Source: Polytrichum commune
Taxonomy: Eukaryota; Streptophyta; Polytrichopsida; Polytrichales; Polytrichaceae
Length of the DNA: 60,000 nt
Direction of reading: 5' to 3'
Assembly (NCBI GenBank): GCA_950295325.1
Contig: OX485806.1
Span: 53,875,169 to 53,935,168, forward strand
Part shown: positions 31,701 through 41,222 of the stretch, one piece after another
Layout: each line of letters begins with the position of its first letter
Numbering within the stretch: position 1 is the stretch's first letter
Notes under the pieces: generated by a model
What the model was told of the DNA's origin: nothing
What the model saw: only the letters and a program-made list of their open reading frames with translations
Databases searched by the model: none
Program-made: the position numbers and the translations under genes

Positions 31701-32000
31701 CAATAAGATCCAACTTGAGGTATCTAGGAGTGTAAGGTATTTGAGATGAGGAAAATCTTATTTGAGTCATTTGAGTGTCTTAAGAACTTTCTTGAGGTGT
31801 AAAAAATATTATTTAAATGATTTGAATATCTTTAAAACTCTCTTTAGGTGAAGAAGATATACCTTGAAGTATTTGAGAGTGTAAGGAATTTGAGGTAAAG
31901 AAAATCTTATCTGAATGATTTGAGTTTCATAAAATATATTTTGAAAAATTGAAGATCTAAAATTTTAGATACCAAAAATCTATTTGAAAGCATATAAGCA
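31700..32000 (-). repeat. inverted partner of the AT-rich repeat arm
   Basis: Repeated GAGTGTAAGG(T/A)ATTTGAG, AAAATCTTAT(T/C)TGA and CTTTCTTGAGGTG modules match the reverse complement of 28,960-29,529. Confidence 0.7.
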
Positions 32001-32154
32001 TGTTTCCACTTCATTGAGGTGCAAACACATATTTTAAGTGTAAAAATTTATCTTTTAGTTTGGATTAAGTTGATTGTAGGCCAAAATAAACTAGTTTGAG
32101 TGGTTTGATAGTACATCCGAACGTACCGTGACATCATTCACAAGTAAAGCCAGT

Positions 32155-32434
32155 GGAGTCATTGACAAGTTGAATGGAGGAAACTACAACCTTCAAAATG
32201 TTTTTGGCATCCATGGATCTTTGGGACATTGTGGATAGATCCGTGGATGCTTCACCTTCCAATGGAGATTCCAAAGTGTTGAAAAATTACAAAAGACACG
32301 TCAAAAAAACCATGTGCACATCAAGAGTTGCAAACGACCCGCATAGGCGTGGAAAACACTTTACAATATTCATAAAAAAAATCTCAATCCAACATCCTCT
32401 TGATTCACCGAAGTGCAAGTTGTAATAAGGCAAT
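32155..32434 (+). pseudogene. Ty1/copia element B, start of gag
   Basis: The sequence encodes KLNGGNYN and, after a frame change, FKMFLASMDLWDIVDRSV and VLKNYKRHVKKTM, the usual opening of plant copia Gag. It is interrupted at 32,435 by the gypsy solo LTR. The coding frame continues at 37,473 with NDLLDHVNKIKALA. Confidence 0.75.
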
Positions 32435-33656
32435 TGTCACGCACCTCTCTATGAGGAGTTCCAAAACACCATGGGCATAAGGGGGACCCTAGAGTGACAA
32501 CACGGACTTGTGGGGCCGTTGGTGAAAGGGCCGAAGTGATCCTAGTGTAGGTGAGGTCCTCAGGCACTAGAAACACCTTCCTCCTACAGAGAGTAGGATT
32601 CACGAGGGCAAGTCCATGAACTATGAGTAGCTTATGGCGTGTGGATTCTAGAATGCTCAAGAACACCTTAATTAGAGGTGTCAGCTAGGAGATATGGAAA
32701 ATTGAGTTGGGCGTTGTCCCGGGACTGCGCCCTGGCACAGCAGTGGCCTGGGAGTGGCTCCTAGGATTGTAAAAGTTTGAACATGCATAACTATCTTAAT
32801 ATTTTCCCAAATGGGACAAATGAGTAGTCCATCGGCATGTATATAAAGTTTAGATGAAAATGGAGTGGTTTTTTGATAGCATCAAACATCATACAAGTTA
32901 TGGTGTTTTGAAGCTACACGGGGCTTCCAGCCCCAACGGCTAAGGAAAAATGTCTACTTAGCCCCAACTCTTTGTAGAGCGACAAAAGGTTTCCTGATGG
33001 TGAAGTAGGGCCTTGCCAAAAGTCCTATGTGGGAGTGCAAATTCGACGGAAAGACAGAAATACGGAAATACGGATTCATTTTCCGTATTTTACCCTGCTT
33101 GTATGAGGATAATAGGGTCCCTTAGGCTAAATTAATTGTACTAGGAAATAGGGCATTCTTAATCCGCCTAGTGCGATAAAACGAATTAAAATGAGTATTA
33201 TGACCGGTCCGTCAAAATGGATTGGCGGACCGTTTAATCATGGTCCGAACCGCTGGTCCGGACCAAGTAATGGACGCGCCAAGATTACCCAACGGACCGG
33301 AAGTAGCGGTTACAACGGGTTTATGACAGTTAAGGGCAAACCGTCGGAAAACGGTTGCAACCGTCTTCCGTTAACCCCAACGGTAACAGGGGAAGGAAGA
33401 AAGGGAAAGGTATTTGAGGGTCTCTCCCTTCTCCTCCCCACTTTTTTTTTTCTGATTCACAAAAGACAAATTTGTTGAGAGAACGAGTGGTGAGACTGTA
33501 CTCCTTTCGAGCCGCCAGCAGTTGGATTGCTGGGGCCCCGCATTTTTTTCAGTCACCGGCAGTTGGCTTGCCGGGATTCTGTAGTAGTTAGACGGAAGAA
33601 AGGGATCCGGAAGAGGGAAAGAGTTTTCAAGCCGGAAAGTTAGAAAGGAGAGGAAA

Positions 33657-35255
33657 ATGCCGGAAGCACGGGAAGAGGATCAGCGGGAACCCATTCCGAT
33701 TCCGCTCAAAGCCCTCACCCTTGCAATTCCGAGGGAGGATAGGGAGCTGCAAGAGCTCGCGGAAGATCTCCGGGTTATGGGCTGCGCGGGATTGCTCTCC
33801 AAACCCTGGAACCTCAGGGCGGAAGATAGCCTACGTGAGTTCAAATTCGAGAGAGGAAATCAGTGGCTAGGAACAAAGAGGAGGGATCCAGAAAATTGGA
33901 CTCCGGATACTTGGAACAGGGTCTACGGGTTTCCTAGGGGGATTGCAGAGGGGTGGGCAGGCCGCCGTGACGGCCTGTTCGCCGGAAAGTTCAGAGGGGA
34001 CGCGGATCCAAAAGACGGCTTCCATCCCGGGAACTGCCGGAACCTGAGGGAGAGGAGGGTACTCGAATTTCTCCTGCCCATCCTCAATTCGGACAAGCCG
34101 AAGCGGATTAGCCTCACCATGGCTAACACCCTGTTTGGTGCCATGTCCGGAGTCCGGCCCGTGAACTGGGGTTTGATCATCCAGGAGATAGTCGGGCGGG
34201 CCCTCCCCCACATTGGCCTGAAGCCCTCCTTTCTCTCCCCCTTCATTTTGCACCTCTACCAGCATTTCGACTGCATCTTGGCGGAGGAGGAGGACCTGCT
34301 AACGATAGCGGCGGACGAGGTCACCTACAAGCTACTCCCGGAACCCGGAGACCTCGAGACGGAGACTTCCAGCGACCCAATCATTCTGGAAGCACCTCCC
34401 TCCTCACCCGGGAGCCCGCCGCCCACCATCTCGAGGCCACTCTCTCCTCCTCTTCCTCATCATCATCCGGAACCCGGACCCAGCCGGGAGACCACATGGC
34501 GGAATGTGGATCTATCCGCTTGGGACTTTCCGGAGAATCCCTTCAAACGGGTCCAGGAAGGGATGGAGGACCTGCAGAACCAGTACTACCGGATGGAACA
34601 CATCGTCCGAGGGGCGAACCAGGCTCTGGACGACTGCGGGCCCGGAAATATTCTTCGAGAGTTGGCAAAGAGGGCGGACAGGAAGGAGCTGGAGCAGGCC
34701 AAGACGGAGAACGCCCATCTCACCGCGCAGGTAGCGGCCATGACTCAGGAGCCTAGTCAGAAGAGCGAAGAGATCCGGAAGTACCACGCAGAGCAGGCAG
34801 TGCTCTTCAGCCGGATCCGGGAGCTGGTGGGGCATCCGGCAGAGATAATCAACAAGGCGCATCTCTACGACCGGATGATGGAGTCCGGAGAGCCTGCTTC
34901 CGCCACGCAGATCCTTCCCATCCTCGTGAAGTACTCACGGACGATGAAGGACCTCCTGGCGGAAATCCAGAGGGTGGTTCCGCCAAGCGGAACACCCCGG
35001 CGGGTACTCTATCCGGGTCCGCCTGGGTCCCCTACCGGAACCCTGTACGAGGTAGTTGGCAAGGTCGCTCTAGTTCAGAACCCGCCAACGTCTGCAGGAC
35101 CCAGCCAGCAGGGAGGAGGCTCTCGGCCGGCTAGTTCCGGGAGGGGTCCGTTCTCCCCAGGTGAGGAGGAAGAGTACCGGGTCGGTCAGATCCGGAAGAG
35201 GCCAGTCCCCTATTCCACGGAACTCGGATCGGTCCCGAACTCCGGACATGGCTAG
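33657..35255 (+). CDS. 532-residue gag-like protein of the TGTGGGAG element
   Basis: The protein has a charged start (MPEAREEDQREPIPIPLK) and a conserved-looking N-terminal domain to about residue 225, with GLLSKPWNLRAED, FERGNQW, WTPDTWNRVYGFPRG and PFILHLYQHFDCILAEEEDL. A proline-rich linker (about 245-290) contains LPHHHPEPGP. A helical, probably coiled-coil segment follows (about 300-410), and the tail is Pro/Gly/Ser-rich. The helix-rich domain followed by a coiled coil resembles Gag-like or 'plant transposon protein' domains, but I cannot name a family. The same start occurs in the deleted copy at 6,782. I chose the first ATG, which is shared by both copies. The frame ends where the next one, shifted by +1, overlaps it. 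Confidence 0.7.
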   Translation: MPEAREEDQREPIPIPLKALTLAIPREDRELQELAEDLRVMGCAGLLSKPWNLRAEDSLREFKFERGNQWLGTKRRDPENWTPDTWNRVYGFPRGIAEGWAGRRDGLFAGKFRGDADPKDGFHPGNCRNLRERRVLEFLLPILNSDKPKRISLTMANTLFGAMSGVRPVNWGLIIQEIVGRALPHIGLKPSFLSPFILHLYQHFDCILAEEEDLLTIAADEVTYKLLPEPGDLETETSSDPIILEAPPSSPGSPPPTISRPLSPPLPHHHPEPGPSRETTWRNVDLSAWDFPENPFKRVQEGMEDLQNQYYRMEHIVRGANQALDDCGPGNILRELAKRADRKELEQAKTENAHLTAQVAAMTQEPSQKSEEIRKYHAEQAVLFSRIRELVGHPAEIINKAHLYDRMMESGEPASATQILPILVKYSRTMKDLLAEIQRVVPPSGTPRRVLYPGPPGSPTGTLYEVVGKVALVQNPPTSAGPSQQGGGSRPASSGRGPFSPGEEEEYRVGQIRKRPVPYSTELGSVPNSGHG

Positions 35256-35718
35256 GACACCGATCCGGCATCAGACGTCGGATCGAGAGGCAACTCCGAG
35301 TAGGGGCAAGGCCCCTATGGCCCACGCCTCCCCGTCGTCTCCTCCGGACTGCCAAATGGTTAGCCCCTTTCCTCCGCCACCCTCAAGAGCGGCCTCCAAC
35401 AGGGATCCGCGGACTGCCTCGATGTCGGGCGGGCGGAATCCGGAACAGGGCACCGGAAGCGATCCTTCTCCGGTCCGGAGCATCCGGAAAGGGACAGTTT
35501 CCGGAACCCCAGGGACAGTCTCCGGAACACCAAGGACCGGGACACCCCGGACCGAGGGAGTAGCGGACTCGGAGGACGAGATTGCCCCGTCTCCAAACAT
35601 GAGGAGGATGCTCACACGGCTCCAGAAGGCATCGCCGGGTGGAGGCTCATTCGCCGTCAACGGACTCGGCAGTCATTCGAAGGAAGGATCGGCTCAGAAG
35701 AAGCACCGCTCTTCTTAG
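35161..35718 (+). CDS. overlapping Ser/Pro/Arg-rich frame, likely C-terminus of the gag-like protein
   Basis: The 185-codon frame overlaps the 532-codon frame by 95 bases in the +1 phase. It is rich in S, P, R and T, with GTVSGTPGTVSGTPRTGTPR-type repeats, an acidic DSEDEI and a basic end (KEGSAQKKHRSS), followed closely by the AATAAA region. Its end looks like a natural C-terminus, whereas the longer frame stops without one. I therefore infer one ancestral protein of about 690 residues, joined by a frameshift mutation or by programmed +1 frameshifting. Confidence 0.45.
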   Translation: MRRKSTGSVRSGRGQSPIPRNSDRSRTPDMARTPIRHQTSDREATPSRGKAPMAHASPSSPPDCQMVSPFPPPPSRAASNRDPRTASMSGGRNPEQGTGSDPSPVRSIRKGTVSGTPGTVSGTPRTGTPRTEGVADSEDEIAPSPNMRRMLTRLQKASPGGGSFAVNGLGSHSKEGSAQKKHRSS

Positions 35719-35870
35719 CTTAGAAAGGCATCTAGATTAGTGAGGTAGAAAGGTAGAACTTAGGAGTTTTTGTAAATGAGGAATAAAATTCTCCCTTGGG
35801 TGTGTCAACGGGAAATCCGGATCTTGATCCGGGAAATCCGGGAGAACGAGTGTAGTTAGGATTTTCCTTA

Positions 35871-35893
35871 GCGGCGGCCGCTTGGGCCGCCGC
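35871..35893 (+). promoter_or_regulatory. GC-rich hairpin in the TGTGGGAG element
   Basis: GCGGCGGC and GCCGCCGC form an 8-bp stem with a 7-base loop. It lies about 100 bp before the AATAAA at 35,989-35,994 and after the coding frames. It could be a transcript-end or packaging structure; the role is unknown. Confidence 0.45.
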
Positions 35894-36164
35894 CCTCAGT
35901 TTAGGGATTTTGGGCCTCTACTTAAGGCTGAATAAGGAGTTGGGGAAGGGTTCCTTCTCCATTGTTGTATTGTGATTACTCCTACTCTAAATAAATGCCT
36001 TGGCTTCTCACTCCTTGACTTTCCTTTATTGATGTTTGTGTGAATGATCCGGAGATCGTTAGCGGAGGAGAGAGAGAGCATGAGGGATAGGAGTTCCGGA
36101 TAGGACATGAGAGAGGAGACCCGGATCAGATCCGGTTATTGCCTTGTAGATCATCTCTAGGTGT

Positions 36165-36645
36165 AGTGGGAGGGAAACCTCACTAATCCGGTGGGTTGAG
36201 TAACGTCTAGGTGGGATAGCCGTTGGGAAGATTGGGTGAGATCCGGAAGGGGTCCGGACTTACGCCAATCTGATCTTCTGAAGAGGTCCCACCGCCCTTA
36301 GACGGACCCATCCGGATGGTGGTACGGATCGCCCAGTTAGCTCAGATTGAGTAGATTCCAAGGTAGAGGTAGCCGGACAGATCCGTCAGAAGGAGAAGGG
36401 AAGGTCCGGATCAGTAAGGGTTCCGGGTTGGAGGCCACCTCCGGAGTGTAGTAGGAAGAGATCCTCATTGTTCCGGATGTCAAGGTAACGTCCCGGTGAG
36501 ACAGCCGTGGGGAAGATTAGGCAAAGGTCCGGAAGGGATCCGGACTTACCTGATCTTCCGAAGAGGTCTCATCACCGGTGGACGGGACAATCCGGAGAGT
36601 GGTACGGGTCATCCAATCATCCCGTTGAGTCAGATCTCCGATCGG
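36165..36645 (+). repeat. tandem duplication of about 285 bp in the TGTGGGAG element
   Basis: Two blocks near 36,165 and 36,450 share CCTCA, GGTAACGTC-like, AGCCGT(T/G)GGGAAGATT, GTCCGGACTTAC, GAAGAGGTC and GTGGTACGG in order. The deleted copy at 5,445-7,035 has the same pair, so the duplication predates both insertions. Confidence 0.8.
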
Positions 36646-37472
36646 AATCCGAACTCCTCTGGTCACTATGGTCCCAAGAAACAATCCGGATCTCTCTGTG
36701 TGACCTGCCAAGACGGATCTGATCAATCCGGATTGGTTGTGAGGGAGTTTCCGGATTGTAATCTTATCAAGGACGGCTTCACCTGAAGAAACCACCTATT
36801 CTAGAGGGTAGACGTAGAGGGGTGGGTGAGCATTATAATTAGGACCTAAAGGTACCATCCGGAAAGGCACACTCCGGAAAAAGGCTAAGAGTGTCCCCAA
36901 AGACCTAAAGTCCGGAAATTAAGGTTTCCGGAAAATTGGCTAAGGAAGAGGAAATAAGCAGGTACGGAGAGTTCTAAACCTCCTACACTTCACAGAATCC
37001 CTGGACGATACTAGGGTCATCCGGACAGACCGGATTAGGCACTTAAAACCGCCAATCCGGATATGTTGGTGTTCGCGTGTTCCCACATCCTAGAAGCTTA
37101 TATGGGTAAGGCGATATGGCCGCCAAACCCACCTAAGGCCGAACGACACGGCCTTCACTGGCATTGGCCCAACATGCAAGCATAGTTGTCTAATATGGTT
37201 TGGGTTGTTGTAGTGTTGCTCCGGAAACGCGTTGATCAACTTAAGATTGGACTTCCATGCATGAAAGTCCACATCTAACCATTGGTTATCGATTAAAAAA
37301 AGAGTTTCGAATGCAAGCGTAGGAGGGTTGGTTCCCTTTCTATGAAAAAAGAGGTGCGCGGTATGAGGACCTAGCCATTTGCATGGTGGAATGTAAAGTG
37401 TTAGCGCTATGACCCTTGCTAGATTGAAAAATGACCAAGATAGATAAAAAAACGCTAGCAAGGGTTGCGACA

Positions 37473-40400
37473 ACAACGACTTATTGGACCACGTCAACAA
37501 AATCAAGGCACTCGCATATTAATTTATTTGTTTGGAGGTACATGTGAATGACGAAGACATTGTCATGACCATGCTCGAAAACTTGCGAGCATCGAACAAA
37601 TATTTGATCAGTGCTATAGAGACAATGCCGGTGAAGGAGCTTACAATGGACTATATGATGGCATATTTTATGCACGAGATATCAAAGCGCAAAGAGAAAG
37701 ACCCCCAAGGTGAGGTCCACGCCATGGTGTTGCAACAAAACAAAAGCGACAACTTATTTTTGTGCCCACGCGCAAAATCGTGTTTTTATTACGGCAAACC
37801 GGGCCATATTGCGCATTTTTGCTACAAAACAAAGAACAATGACCGAGAAAATGCAAAAATACGAAGGACAATAACGACTGCACATTTGTCATGCGAAATA
37901 AAATACATTTGAAGAATGTATGCAAATGGATCATGGATTCAGAAGCCTCGAAACACATGACTTTGTGTAGGGCCGCATTCGGCACATATCAAGTTAATCG
38001 CTCCACGCAATGTGCATTTGGGTAATGATAGTGTTGTTGAAGCCATTGAAGGAGATCCATCATTGTGGAAGTAATTATGAAAGGTAATATTACAAAATTC
38101 ATATCAACTACATGCCAATTTGCTCTCGATAAACAAACTTGCCTCGAACAATTTGAAGGTCCAATTCAACCTAATCGAATGCATTATAAAATTTTGCAAC
38201 GGTGAAGCCATTGTGATTTGCACCACGCAAAGGCAACTTGTACGTAATACATTTTGTGAAGGTGTACAAAGCAAACAATTTGGTACAACCTCCAACGGGA
38301 GATGGCACGCTTGAGCTTTGGCATTGTTGCTTCGGTCATTTGAACATGAAAGATGTTTATATGCTCCAAAATATGGTAAATGGTGTAAACAGAGATGTGT
38401 TTCCAAACAAGGGAGAAGCGAGCGAACAAGCCTTTGGAAATTGTGCATTCTGACGTATGTGGCCCCATAAAGTTCACAGCTATGGGCGATGGAAGATATT
38501 TTGTGACCTTCATTGATGGTTTTTCGAGGAATGTGTGCTTGTATATATTGAAATCCAAAGGAGAGTGTTTTGAGAAATAGAAGGATTTGAAAGCACTTGT
38601 AATGACGTAATTGAAGCACAAAATCAAGGCATTATGGTCAAACAATATTGAGAAGGTTGTTTCTAAGGAACTCAACCATTTTTTGAAGGATAATGGCATC
38701 GAGAAGCAAACATCCACCCCATATATGCCTCAACAAAATGCAATGGCAGAGCCTGCGAATTGCACCATTGTGGAAATGGCAAAGAATATATTTCATGCTC
38801 AAAACCTTTACAAATCCTTTTGGACAGAAGCAAAGGCAAATGCGATTTACTTACAAAACCAATATCCAACGAGGGTGTTGGACTCCATTACACCCAAAGA
38901 AGCGTGGAGCAGGAGGAGGCCTTGCATTGCACACATGCGTGTGTTTAGATGCCAAATGGCACAAAAAAAAATTAAGTAAATTTGAGATAACTAAGCCTAT
39001 AGAATAATGTGTTTGTAAACTAAAAAATCATAGAAAGTAGAGGCGTAGTATTCAAGAATGATAACATAAATATTAGAAATGATTTGGAAATGCGTTTAAT
39101 TGGAAGAAATGAAGGCCCTATGGTTGTTGTTGTTATAGACGAATCTTCCAAATTATCTTCATGTGATAACGGTGAAGAATGCAAGGAGCAAGTAGGAAAC
39201 GATTTGGTTGCAAATGAAAAAACAATCAAAATACCCGCGGAAGATGACGGCCGCGTTTACAGATTAGGCAAAAATTAATAATATCCTAAAAAAGAGCAAC
39301 ACTTACACAGAGAATGGTGGAAGAATTACATTCTACCTTAATATGGTAAAGAACGGGCCAATGTGGCATTTTTGGATGATCATTTGATTTTGAACGAAGC
39401 GTTGAGATCCAAAGATGTGAGCAAGTAGGAGGCTGCAATGCAAAAGAAGTAGGGCTCGCTCATGACCAATGATATGTGGGAATTGACTAACCTTCTAAAG
39501 AATCGCAAGAATGTAGGATGCAAATGGGTGTTCCACACCAAGAAAGATGCATTGCGTGAAATTATTAGGTGTAAGGCGGAATTGGTAGCAAATGGATATT
39601 CTCAAATGGCCGGAGGGGATTTTTAACGAGACTTTTGTCCCCATAACCAAGTTTATCACCATTACATGCATTATCGCATTCAGAGCAACCATGGATTGAA
39701 AGATCCCTACAATGAACGTAAAGGCGGCATTTTTTAATAGAGTATTGGTGGTGGAGATCTATATGGATCAACAAGAGGGTTTTGTACAAGTAGAAAACAC
39801 CTTGTATGCAAACTCAAGAAAGCTCTGTACATGCTCAAGCAATCGCCAAGGGCGTGGTACCACTGTATCGACTTGTTTTTCATCAATGAGGGTTTTTATA
39901 AAAGCCAAGCGGATCATTCGTTGTATGTCAAACAAACGGATGAGCATTTGTTGGTGACAATCCTCTATATGGACGATTTGATCATATTGGCAAGCAATGT
40001 AATCCAATTGAAGTGGCTCAAATCAAAGCTCAAGAAGAAATTTGATATGAATGATCTTGGAAAATTATATTATTGCCTACGAATAGAATTTGAGAGGAAT
40101 AAAGAAGCCCATACTATCACCATAAACCAAAGGAGCTACATCAAGGAGGTCCTCAAGCGTTTTAACATGAAACAATATAAACCCATCAGAATTTTGTTCA
40201 ATGCGAAATCAAAATTGTTAAAACTTTCGGATGAGGACTTTGTGAATGTGCAAAGGGAAATGGAAAATGTTTCATACAAGGTCGGAATAGGATCTCTCAT
40301 GTATGCAATGATGGCCACGAGGGCCAATATTGCATTTGCGGTGAGTACGGTGTGCCAATTCATGTTGAAGGTCGTCCACTACATTGGATGGCCGTAAAAC

Positions 40401-40980
40401 ACATCATGAGGTATATGAATGGAATTTTGGACTTCAAATTATGCCTCAAAGACAAGGATATTGTCTTAAGAGGTTTTTGCGATACAGATTAAACAAGAGA
40501 TGCAAATGACCGGCGATCCACCAAGGGGTACATGTTTTTTGTTGGTGTTGGGGTCATTTCATAGAAATACAAGAAGCAACCAACCATTGTATTGTCAACA
40601 ATGGAGCCGAAATGCATGGCCACTAGCTATTGCATGAAGGAAGCGATTTGGCTTAGAGAACTTTTGGCAAATGTCGGATACGTGTAAGAAGGACCGATAT
40701 TCATCATGTGGGACAATAAAAAATGCATAGTACTTGCAAAGAATCCCATACACCATTCTCGTACCAAACATATCGATGTACAACATCATTTCATTATAGA
40801 GAAATTAGAAAATCAAGAGATTCTTTTGAAGTATTGTTCAACGAAGGATATGATAGTGGACGTGCTAATTAAATCACTTACAAAGAATAGATATCAAACA
40901 TTAACAAAGGCAATGGGTTTAGAAGCCTTTTACAAATCACAAAGTGAGGGTGTAGAAGGTAAAGCATTAGATTGCTCATA
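37473..40980 (+). pseudogene. Ty1/copia element B, gag end to RNase H
   Basis: The order is gag continuation (37,473-37,912) with a damaged zinc knuckle (CFYYGKPGHIAHFC, second Cys changed to Tyr), a protease site (MDSEASKHM, Gly changed to Glu), then integrase. The integrase carries LELWHCCFGHLNMKDV, IVHSDVCGPI, SRNVCLYILKSKGECFEK and NGIEKQTSTPYMPQQNAMAE. RT follows with CKWVFHTKKDA-like sequence and YMDDLIILAS, and RNase H ends with NPIHHSRTKHIDVQHHF. Many stops and frameshifts make it inactive. Its gag start lies at 32,155-32,434 beyond the inserted solo LTR. Confidence 0.88.
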
Positions 40981-41035
40981 GTCAATAGAAATGTAATGAA
41001 AAATGCATGAGAAAGAATAAAGTTAGAAACAAGGC

Positions 41036-41222
41036 TACAATGCTAGTCTAAAGAGGGATAAAAATTATCCCATATTGTTTGTATGAACCAATGAAAAAAA
41101 TAAAAGAAATAAAAAACAAAGTAATAGGAGCGTAAGATCATCTCACTCCAAGCATTGTTCATATGTCTTTGTGTACGTGTATATGTTTGTGCAATTTTAT
41201 ATGTAGTCCTATTGATATCCAA
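41036..41222 (+). repeat. copia B 3' end, shared with 31,514-31,700
   Basis: This stretch matches the sequence after copia fragment A from TGCTAGTC to CCTATTGAT. It is probably the 3' LTR start. I cannot place the LTR's far end. Confidence 0.6.

Larger units (their letters stand above)
33028..37087 (+). mobile_element. TGTGGGAG-family element, 4,060 bp, with gag-like gene
   Basis: The ends are TGTGGGAG and TTCCCACA, with the perfect 5-bp duplication TCCTA (33,023-33,027 and 37,088-37,092). There is no LTR pair, primer site, polypurine tract or pol. In order it holds a 5' part with a hairpin at about 33,064-33,094, a long open frame (33,657-35,255), an overlapping second frame, a GC-rich hairpin (35,871-35,893), an AATAAA near 35,990, and a duplicated block. 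TG...CA ends, a 5-bp duplication and a promoter/poly(A)-like middle fit a solo LTR that contains a gene. A novel terminal-repeat element remains possible. Confidence 0.82.
32435..37472 (+). mobile_element. solo gypsy LTR inside copia B, split by a TGTGGGAG element
   Basis: The LTR pieces 32,435-33,027 and 37,093-37,472 add up to 973 bp. It starts TGTCACGC, with one change from the family start, and ends TTGCGACA. The flanking 5-mers GCAAT and ACAAC differ at two positions, both transitions. The join restores the copia gag frame, so the boundaries are well supported even though the duplication has decayed. This is the most diverged LTR of the family here. Confidence 0.82.

Noticed and set aside
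33657-35255. Calling the 532-codon frame a host gene
   Set aside because: It lies between element ends with an exact target duplication, and its start recurs in a second element copy, so it belongs to the mobile element.
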